DNA of 64,000 nt, from contig OY718803.1 of assembly GCA_963070105.1 (NCBI GenBank), positions 3,702,507 to 3,766,506 on the forward strand. The letters run 5' to 3'. Of the stretch, positions 54,231 to 64,000 are shown in pieces (position 1 is the first letter of the stretch; the number at the start of each line of letters is the position of its first letter). Both the position numbers and the translations under genes were made by a program. Source of the DNA: Litomosoides sigmodontis. Taxonomy: Eukaryota > Nematoda > Chromadorea > Rhabditida > Onchocercidae. The notes under the pieces were generated by a model. That model was not told where the DNA came from and made no database searches. It was given only the letters and a program-made list of their open reading frames with translations.

Positions 54231-57013
54231 CTATCAATTTTTGTCTCTCATTCAGTGTGATATGCTATCAGTTGATTACATTACCTGTACGGATAAAGCT
54301 ATGTAGGAGGAATGGAAGCATTTCTGATACGAAGCATCCATTGTGCTTACTCGGAAGTGCTTATCACTTAGTGATAACAATCACTTAGTTGTCTTATTGA
54401 GACAGACTTGTTGCTGCGCCTCAAAACCCAATTTTGAGGGTTGCAATTAGTTACACAGAAGAGGCTGAGATTGCTAGCTGAGATTCGCTGATTGTCGGAT
54501 AGGATGCATCGGGAATTCCAGTATTCTCACAAATTCAAAAATTAATAATAAGAGAAATTAAAAAATAATGGCAACGATAATGACAGCCTGGTAATAGCAG
54601 AAAATTTGCAGTGATGACGAAGTAGAAGTACGTGGAAAGAATTAGATATATAAGAAATTAGCATAATAAATGTTAAATTTTATCATAAATATAGCTGAAA
54701 TAGCCTTTTCTTTCATCATTCATTGACCCTCTCTCTCTCTCTCTCCCTCTCCCTCTCCCTCTCTCTCTCTCCCATCGCAATGCCTTCTTTCCCTTCTGAT
54801 AATGAAACTCTGTTGCTGTATAAAATTATCAGTTGAAAAGACATGAACGAAGCGGCAATCTCTTTGGCTAACAATTTTATCGCACCCCTTCTTTCCTATT
54901 ATTTATTTATTTGTTTGTTTTTTTTTTTCGCTTCACGCTTTTTCCTACGTCAAAGCCTTTCTCCTGTCCACCTCAATAGGAAGAAGCATTCAGTGCTTAC
55001 AACGATCCATCCGATGTATTCCAATTCCACAGGCTTTTCATTAACTATTACTCATTGCGATGAGTGAAAGGAGAAGTTGTAAAGTAAGAAATGAGTGTCT
55101 TTGTTTCTAAATTGGAAGACATCAAAGGAACAGTGTCCTTTTCAAAGAGGCAAACATGAAAACAAACAAACAAATAAATAACCGCTCTATTTCTACTGCT
55201 TCCCTTTCGCATTACAAAACTTCATTTTAATTTATGAATTTCATTTCATTTCATTCTGTTCTATTCTATTCCGTCCGAAATGATGAAAAGTATGGGTGGA
55301 AAAGACCGAGAGAAAAGGTTTTGAATTGTTGAAAATAAATCAAAACATTCCAATTGAGTTCAGTTAATCAGCAAAGTTGAATGTCATAACATTTATCACT
55401 CTTTCCGATATCTCCCTTGTAGCTTCTCTCTTTACATCCCACTCATCTAACTATTAATGACAGAAAAAACGACTTTTTCTTTTCTTGCGTTGAGAAAGAT
55501 GGAATGATTTGAAATTAATTTAATTACAAAAAAAAAGTTTCATTCCCCAATTGCACAACACTCATGAAAAGCGCTAAAAGACTACCTGATAATTCATTAA
55601 CACTTCATGATTTATTATCACTTTAAGATTGCTTTTTCTCCTCAAAAATTTCCACTTTCAATTCATCGATATTTTCATTCGAAATTTCTTTTAATTTATT
55701 AATAATTAAACGAATGAAAAAAAAAACAAATCTAATTGTGCCTTTTCAAAACAATCAGTAGCAGTGTGAAGAGATTTCGTCGACGTAGGAAAATGACAGA
55801 GATGCGGAAAAGGTCACAATTGCGCGGTAATGTTCGATTACCTAAAATGTAACAACCGATATAATGACATTGTATGAGTGTTATTTGAAACTATCAAATA
55901 TACAGCAAAGTGCGATCAGCTCTTTTTCTTCTTCTGAGGGAAAAAAAAATTCAGAAATAAAGGAAAAGATCTATTTTTGGATTCAACCGAAGAGGAGAAA
56001 GAGGGCGACGAATGGAAATTTGCAACGATACTTCCTCGGATCAAATCAATTTTATGATTTTTTCGGCTTTCTAACATAAAATCGCTTCCTCACGTTCGTC
56101 ATCCACTTTTTACAGAAGTGGAAGGGAAAACACTTCTTGAAAACACTGTACATAGCTACAGTAACACTAGCTCTTACAACTCTCTCGTGTTTGACTCTTA
56201 AGTGCTTGTCGCAACGTTTAACTCAGCGCTTGTCGTAGGAAAAGTTGAAATTGCACAGGATGAAAGTGTTAAAAATGACAAAATAATATTCCGTTAGTGA
56301 ATCATACAGGTAATGGCTATCTGTGATTTAGAGAACATTTATCTAATTTTTGAAACTCTGTCTAAAAATTGTTTAATTTTACCATTTGAAATTTAATTAA
56401 ATAATGTTATCAATCAGTGAGAAATGCAAAATTACAATGCATTTTTTACGGTTAAATTTGCCGGAGTGAAAATGATCGTTTATTTTACAATTTGAACTCA
56501 AATTTGACCTCAGTAGATTCGTGTATAGTTTATAATTCCACTCCTTTAATTTTATCAGTTCTAATACACATGCCGCTTACACTCTACTTGGTGAATTTCA
56601 TAAAGTATCTGATTTCATAGAAAATTTTTCCATTTAATTTTACCAATTTAACTGTAGTAAAAAGTCCTGCATTCAACGGACATTTAATATGAAATGAACA
56701 AAAATTAAATTTTTATCAATCTGAAACTGAGTGTGGCTATCAGGCCGGATAAGACGGAAAAATTAAATGAAATATGTTTGCTACGAATGTGACCAAATAA
56801 ATTCAGCAAACTACCCTCACCCCCGCCCCCTCCCGTTTCCCTCATTCGCCGCAAAAAAAAATTGATGAAGGAAAATTGTTGTGTGCATGCGATGCCGTCA
56901 AGGCACAATTTCATTTTGAATAATTCCTCAAGCCTAGCCAAGGAGCATTAGACGTATAAATAACATAAATCTTCCTCAGCAGCCGACATTCTCAACTCCC
57001 ATAAATTATAATT

Positions 57014-57018
<5 letters not shown>

Positions 57019-57053
<35 letters not shown>

Positions 57054-57062
57054 GGAGAGAGG
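57019..57062. repeat. (GA)n microsatellite
   Basis: AG run of about 43 bases with a few GGGA interruptions. Confidence 0.9.
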
Positions 57063-59472
57063 CCGATCACTCTCATCTGTCACTCCTACAAACCATCCAG
57101 CACGCATTCACACTGTACAACAACCAAATCACTTAGCCTTGTCGTCCACGATCGAACCTCTCAAATCTTCCAACTCTCAACTCCTTCTTCGAATTAAAGG
57201 AAGGGTGAAAATTCCTCTCTCTTATCACTTTCATCATTGATAACACATCTTTCGTGCCACTACCGATACTGCTCAGTTTTATCATCCAACAAATTTGCTT
57301 GTTGAACTTTTAATTTCGTCTATTACAGTTATATCAAATGGTAAAGCTGAAACAAATTTTAAGCAATTTTAAAAATGAGGAAAGCATAAAAGCACTAAGA
57401 AAAAAATCTCCGAAGGTCAGAGTATTCGATGCACGGATAAAGCAGGCACTGATTAAAGTGTTGGATGAAATGAAAAGCGTGAATTGTCGGAAGAGCTGCA
57501 AATTTGAATTTAGTTTATTGGCTTGAAAAAGCTTTCAACTTCATCCTTTCCGGTTTTTTGAATAGAACTAAAAGTTAGAGACAATCAAATGGGAAAAACA
57601 CAAAGAAATGTGCTGAGCCCTCGGTTTTCTTCTGTTTTTGAGAAGCCTAAAATTAGGAATTAACGTCCTTTGCTGCTTTCTACAAGCTTAAATTGTCTGC
57701 ATTATCAATTTTTAATTTCCTTCTAGCATTTGGCGGAAATTTTTGTAAACTGATTGCCGCAACAGTGTGAGTATGAAGTTTGCTCTCTTATTCGAATGAA
57801 ATTTTCCGCTCTCTTTTCCGCTAAACTTTCCACTCGATCTTTGCACTATAATCATCCCTCGTCAAACAGACATATTTAGACAAATTAATTATTATTCCTT
57901 CAGCCTGAATGTTGGAAAATTTTTTGAAACAGATACCGCTCGGAATTGCTCTCACTAATGCCAGCAAGAAAAATGGATGAGTTAGCATGGAAGCGCTAGT
58001 TGATAGTCCAAGAAGGAACTGCACTGAAGGCAAGCGTGCGTGTGTGGTGTAAATTTGAAAACGTTAACAAATTGAATTTAGATATCCTTCCTGGTGCATA
58101 TGCCACGTGGAAATTATCGCACGGCCAACATATCCTCTCTTCACTGAAAGTTCTCTTGCTTCCTCCTCCCACGCACAATAATTTGCTAATTGGATCTTTG
58201 CAAATAAACATTTTGCGACTTAAATTTCGCTTTAAAAGCGAATGCAGTAAGTATCACTGAGTGGGAGATGCACTGTAACGTGGAGGATATGTTAAAAAGG
58301 TCAGTGAGTATAGTGAAATGCAAAATTCCTGCATAAGTGACTTATATCTGTGCGGTAAATTAACAAATAATTTAGTTTAATTTTCCTTTTTCTTTAAAAA
58401 AAATTTAATCAAAAACTCGAACTACAGCGATAATATGGGCTGATAGTCATGCATTGTTAACACATTACTAGCCTCATTTGATGAAAGTTAATTAAACTGG
58501 AAGAGCATTTTTCAAGGATTCTTAGGGGTTAAAGAGGGGTTCAATTTCCCGTCTTAATGATTAATTATCGTCCCTTTCTACTAGATCGTGCTCTGTCCAT
58601 CGCCCTCCCTATGTTACGACCACTACCGCTACGGGGCGAATATATATCAGGCAGATGCCGATTTAAAACTCAAAGGCTTGCTTACCGTGGGAGAATTTTT
58701 TAGGCGGTACAGTCGTACAAGGAAATCCAACAATTTCCTATCATTCTGTCTCCCTCCCCTCCTCTTCCCTCTCCCTTCCTGCCCCCAAACTTACAAAAAA
58801 TTAAACTAATTGAACAACACTTTAACGTAATGTCGATGAGAGATTTACTCTTTCATACCTTCCCTGCCCTAACCATTCATTAACAACAATTTTCCCTTTG
58901 ATCATGCCGTCTAGTGTTAATGATATTTCAATATGTTTTAATTGAATGAAACAAAAGAGAGTTCGTTTGATGCAACAGTTCACTTCACTCTCCCTCTTCT
59001 ATCACAATTTCTCAAACATTGAAGATCAAGCGGTGAAGTTATTGCTCGATTTTTTTTGCAAAATTCTCCTGTAAATTTTCTCTAAATTTCTACCTTATCC
59101 AAGGATGACCGATAATTGTGCAACGGTGGGTGTTTGGAGGATAAGTTGAAGGAGGCGAAGTGATCGATAGCTGAACTTTTGACCTTTTCAGTTAGCTAAA
59201 TAAAATAATGAATGGCAAACACGACAGCGTTACTCTCGCAATCATTTCCACTCTCTTTGCGACGTTGTTTTTAAAATTCGAATTCTTTTTTTTTTAAAAA
59301 AAAGGAAGAATGGTAATATATAATTTGGAAAATGTAATTATTTCAAAAATATTTTGGAATAAACAAAATGCGAGGGATTTAAGATAATATTGTCTGATCA
59401 CGTCACTGAAGTTTCATCAAAAAAAAACTTTTGAATGCATTATCAATTGAAATCGCATGTGAAGATATTAAG

Positions 59473-59580
59473 ATATATTGGAAATTGAATTGATTTAGTA
59501 ATATTACGATATGTTGGGATTGAATTAGTTCAGCGACATTACGATAAATCGGAATTTGAATTGATTTATTGATTGCAATA
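59473..59580. repeat. Degenerate tandem repeat, period about 36
   Basis: Three diverged copies of a unit built on TTGGAATTGAATTGATTTAG followed by an ATTACGATA-like end, at about 59473-59510, 59512-59546 and 59547-59580. The open frame on the opposite strand (59726-59403) runs through them. Confidence 0.55.
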
Positions 59581-59751
59581 ACATATCTGAATTGAATCAA
59601 TAAGTGATTGATCGAATAAACGATTTCCCTAAAAATATGTGAAAAAATGAAAGTGAATGCTTTTTTTATCTGGAAGAAGAAGGGATAAATCAGTTTAGTT
59701 CGAATTAATAGTTTGGTAAAATACAAGTGAAGTGACCCAAGAAGCGGGGAA

Positions 59752-59790
59752 GAGAGAGAGAGAGAGAGAGGAAGGGAGAGGGAAACTATC
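59752..59790. repeat. (GA)n microsatellite
   Basis: AG-rich run with GGGA/GGAA interruptions at its right end. Confidence 0.85.
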
Positions 59791-61967
59791 CTTATATCTG
59801 CAATACACTACAGGAAGCAGCTGCTCAGGCTCACGTCACCTCATTTGGTAATTAATGTACATTATGGTCCCACAAGTCAGTAGTAACATCTGTAGATGTA
59901 CGGCACTTGAAATTTAAGAAGCTCAAACTTAGCTGAGCTTCATCCAACAGTGTTAATTTACCGTATGAAATTCTTCCTTAATAATTAATCACAAAACGTT
60001 AATTAAAATTAGTATCATCGAAAATGACCAGCAATTCGTAAGCATTCTATTTGCATTTTATAAAATTTCATTTCATTTAAACTAACAATTCTTTTGTAAG
60101 AATGTCTTTTTTCCGCTCTTCTTTGAGTGCAAAAACAACGAAACTGAGGCATATGGAACAGAAATTACTCATTGAGATCGTTAATGATAGATATACTTCA
60201 AATATAAAATCGAACCGTTCGATAATCACACTGTCCACGGCACAGCTAGCTTTTTACATCCATTAATATGTAAGATGGGAAAGGAATGCTATTTAAGCGA
60301 AATTAATTGGTAGCAAAATTGGCTTGCTATTCGAAACAGATGTTCGGTTAATTGAAATTCAATGGTACTAATTAGTTAGAGTTAGCTGGTCAGTTGTGGT
60401 TTTGTTTTAAGAATACATTGTAAATGAAATGATTGTAGAAGAGGTAAAGGAAAAAACAGTCTTATTTTTATTGCTTATTTATTATTGAAAGTAAACACTT
60501 TTTGCTAAGACCAATAATTTATTGTGTGGAAATGTTCTGAAAGCAATTCATCCTTTTCCTCATATCATTTAAATTAAATTCCTTCTCAAAATAAAATTGA
60601 AATGAAAATTTTCAATGTCAACCCAATTGATAAATGTTATAAATGTAATCGACGAATTTCTTAATCACAAATAACTTCGAACTCCATTTCCATCCTCTTC
60701 CTACTGCTTTTTTATGCTTTCAATTTCATTATTCCACTTCTGCATAGCATTCCGGAACAAGCTCCAAAAGTAATCCATCCTTTCCCTCTGTTCCGGAAGA
60801 AGTTCAACTGATTGCGAAAGGAGGAAGTAGAATGAAATGCCTTCAAGTCATGCCTGACATATATCTAATAGAAGAAGAAAACTGAAAATTGAAATTGTAA
60901 TCAATTAAATCATATGGATTGGGCTTGTAGCATTTCTCTCCCTTTCAAAGAAAAAGAAAACAGAAAGTGCTTGAAGAGAGAAGTAATGAATGAATTGTCA
61001 AACAATCTTGTTTTTCTTTCCATCTCTTCACGCTGTACCACCCGTCGTCACTCTTCCATTGAATTGTACATGGATTTTAATCATTTATGATATATCACTG
61101 TTTACTCGTCCAGCAAAAAAAAAATTGTTTATTAAGGAAAAAAAAGGATAATCGCTTCGCCCCAACAATAGTTCGTTTGATGAGTAAGCAAATGGAACCA
61201 AGAATACCTCTTTTGTTATTTGGTTAACATTTACATATAAAAAATTTTAAGTCAACTCTTGCATAGATCTTCAGGTGAGAAAGAAAATCAATCGCTGAAT
61301 AGTTGAAAATTCTATAAAATATGACTCTAAAGTTAGATTATATAAAATTATCAATTTTTTTCAATAAACAGCGATTTCACTACGCATTCTTCTTACAGAA
61401 TAGCCGTAAAAATACTATTTATGTGTTATTGGTAGTCAATGAAAAATTCCGGCTGGATGGATGTTTGCAAATGGATGTCACACGATGAAACGATTTGAGA
61501 TATTTTACTGGTTTTTTAAATTTCAATACACAGAAAAAAAATGCTTAATAAAATAAAAAAAATGCTTTAATAAAATAAAAATATGACTGATCCGTCCAAA
61601 TTTAGTAAAAATTCATAGAATTGTGTTTCTTGTTCCGTTGAAAAAAACATGTATTTCAGAAAAAATTAAGAGGTCGCAACAACAACACAATGTTGACAAG
61701 TACAAATAATGGTATAAAATTTCGTTAAACCTACATGCGAGCAATTTGATAGTCCGGAATAGCGCCTTGAAAAGTACTCGATTATTATAGGACTTAGCGA
61801 ACTGTCAAAAAATTTTGATTTTTTTAAAGGTTCTCAACAGAAGGTCAAGATATGCTTCTCAAAAAAAACCTGGACTTTTAATAAATAGCCTGTTAAAAAT
61901 CTTATTTGTGACAGCTTATTAAATATTAAAACAAGACATCAGCACAAGTGCTCCGATTCGCATTCCA

Positions 61968-63930
61968 TCAGTCCTCAATAATACAGCAATCGTCATCATC
62001 ATCAACTATCTTTTCATCCAGATTCACATCTTTTTTTCCATTTTCTAAAGGGTTTTCTATATCATCCGCCGACTGTGCCTCTACATTTTCGACATCCTCG
62101 TAAATAAGTCCTTCTTCGATTATGCAACAGTCGCTCTCGTCACTACCGAACTGTTCATGGATTCGTTCTTCGACAATGCAGCAACTGTTATCAGACTCGT
62201 TATTTTTATTCATCGGATCTCCATCAGCCTGCAGAAAAAGAGTACTTGACAACAGAATCACAAGATCTTGGGTTGCCAAAATATCAGAAAAATTTGAATG
62301 TGGTTCAAAAACTATAACTTTAATCAAGTTATAAAGAATGATGAGTTCTTGCTGCTGATTCAATAAACTGTTATAGCGATGATTTTACTAAAGGTTTTAC
62401 GCTTAACGAGATTTGTCATTGTTCTTTTCCCATTATAGTTGCAAAAGACATTGTAATGCCCATCTGGATCAAGTCACAAATAGCTTGTATTGGTATTGCT
62501 GTATACGTCACCAAGTCTCAGTAGTCATGTTTCAAATAGCAAAAAAGATGGGAACAAGATTGGCAATAAAACCTATTTAAACTATATAACCAACAAGATC
62601 TTGACTTAATGCATCAGTTAATTCCTCTATATATAAAGTTATACGCTGTACTGAGCATCACTCTCGCATTCCTCTTCTTCCTCCTCATCAGCACTCCGTG
62701 ACATTTCGGTATCATCTACATCACCAGGTTCCTGACAGTCTAATTCGCCTCGACCACAAGCCTCGTGCAATTCCTGTAGAGCATAGTTCTTCCACACAGT
62801 AAAATATTCAGACAACGACAAATTACTGCCATTTATTTAACTTACTGTTTCATTTCTAAATTGTAACTTCCTTAAAGAACATCAATCACTGTCGGAAAAA
62901 AAGCTAATACCACTACGTAATGAAGTTCGATGGGATGACCAGCACTTTAACTCTATGATTGCATGTAATTATTCAATCATAATTATTTTCCATCTGTACT
63001 AACCAGAAACTTTTTATTTCAAAGGTTACCATATTAGCAATATCCCAGGTTGGTATACTTGACGAATGTTCTTCCCCGCCTTCCGTAGCACATACATCGA
63101 TCGACGTAGATGGGCAATTTCCGCTTTCACTTGCTTGATCTGAAATAGACGATATAATAAAGAAGAAATAAAACACAAAACATTCGTATACAGAACTGAT
63201 GATGATGAACTGATATTCTCCGATAAGATAATAAAAACAAGTTGTAAGATGAATTAAAATGCTATACTTGAAGCAGCCCAGTCATCAAGACCCATTCGAT
63301 GATTATCTTCAATGAATCGCTTCACCAATTTATTTACTTCACACGCAATATTTTGAACCAATTGCTCTGAAAATAGATGACTGCAAATAACAAACTGTAA
63401 CTGCAAAAAATACTCGTAACCATTTCTAGCTATGATAATTCCAAATGCTCACCAAATTCTAAAGGATCATGCTGAAGAAGCTGGGAATTACTTGTTTCCT
63501 TCAATTTGTCTACCAGCATCTTCACATCGCTTACAGTAACATGCCTGGAATTCTAAACAATTAAGGCGGAAGAGAGCATTTTTACAAAATTTCAAGCAGG
63601 CGATGATTTGATGTTAACTCACTTGTATGGCATCCGTATTTTGCAGCCCAAAACTTCAGAGTCAGTTTCCTGGTTAACATATTCAGTCAAAAGCACGTTT
63701 AAATCTTCAATGCCAGTCGAAGTTATTATCAGCTTTGGCTTCGTGTCCGGAGGACTACAAGACATCAAAAATATTATATCAAAAAAACTAACTCAAAAAT
63801 ATTACAAAAAAAATTACCTCAAAAATATTATTCCATACTAGCAGAAAACCCAAAAAAGTCCATAAAAAGTTAGAAACAGCAACCTTTCCATATCGCACCA
63901 CGTAAAATCAATGTATAACATTATTTGCAT
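61968..63930 (-). CDS. Acidic protein of unknown family with three SIM-like motifs
   Basis: Exons, minus strand: 63930-63884, 63754-63623, 63544-63453, 63366-63268, 63139-63030, 62773-62645, 62228-61968; 870 nt, 289 residues, all phases consistent. The first 115 residues look folded and helical (KLIITSTGIEDLNVLLTEYV, HVTVSDVKMLVDKLKET, NKLVKRFIEDNHRMGLDDWA). The remainder is acidic and probably disordered, with an EEEEEE run. The last exon carries three spaced copies of a hydrophobic-acidic motif after Asp/Ser: SCCIVEE, DCCIIEE and DCCIIED, the last being the C-terminus. Such short I/V cores next to acidic residues are typical of SUMO-interacting motifs, so a nuclear SUMO-binding role is plausible but inferred. 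I do not recognise the family. The start at 63930 is chosen because an upstream in-frame stop precedes it; a more 5' exon outside the window cannot be excluded. Confidence 0.7.
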
Positions 63931-64000
63931 TCCTTATATATGAAAACTTGCAATAGTTTCAATAAGACTGATGTGTTTCTGCAAAATACAACAAGCCTAG

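Noticed and set aside
57120..57200. TCGAACC word suggesting a minus-strand tRNA T-loop
   Set aside because: The flanking bases do not form a T stem and no acceptor stem is present. No tRNA or rRNA was found by eye elsewhere.
57338..57526. 62-codon basic frame
   Set aside because: No acceptor/donor structure or homology; length is expected by chance in 9 kb of non-coding DNA.

Overview
The window is AT-rich animal nuclear DNA and most likely nematode. Genes are split by many mostly small introns with GT..AG borders and short TTTTCAG/TTTTTAG-type acceptors. Intergenic DNA is littered with (GA)n/(CT)n, (TG)n and (TA)n tracts. The protein families (ERO1, Regnase/REGE-1, two Frizzleds, a CD63-like tetraspanin, CIR1, WDR12) read like nematode versions. 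A spirurid or filarial-type worm would fit, but species cannot be fixed from sequence alone. There are no CRISPR, plasmid, phage or bacterial features. All exon models were built by eye from reading frame, splice consensus and family alignment from memory; no transcript or database evidence was used.

Layout: 336-3519 (+) ero-1, the ER thiol oxidase. 6004-9131 (-) a Regnase-1/REGE-1-like PIN-domain, CCCH-finger RNase whose catalytic exon does not hold frame. 9.1-19.2 kb is a mainly gene-free, microsatellite-rich stretch with one possible two-exon fragment. 19186-23797 (+) a Frizzled of Fz1/2/7 (MOM-5) type. 26360-28503 (-) a tetraspanin. 29640-32483 (-) CIR1, a splicing-associated corepressor. 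33296-36332 (-) WDR12, for ribosome biogenesis. 36459-36830 (+) a 123-residue intronless ORF head-to-head with WDR12. 38562-40629 (+) an unrecognised secreted protein with a GPI-signal-like tail. 42918-52688 (-) a second Frizzled of Fz4/9/10 type with a 3 kb intron full of simple repeats. 52.7-62.0 kb is gene-poor and includes a (TG)~97 tract. 61968-63930 (-) a 289-residue acidic protein of unknown family with three near-identical CCI[IV]E[ED] motifs.

Two Wnt receptors of different subfamilies lie about 19 kb apart, converging on the genes between them. WDR12, CIR1 and the tetraspanin run in series on the minus strand with 0.8-1.1 kb gaps, an arrangement that could be an operon. The least explained items are the three unrecognised genes (36459, 38562, 61968), the broken catalytic exon of the Regnase homologue, and the tyrosine in place of tryptophan in the Dishevelled-binding motif of the first Frizzled.
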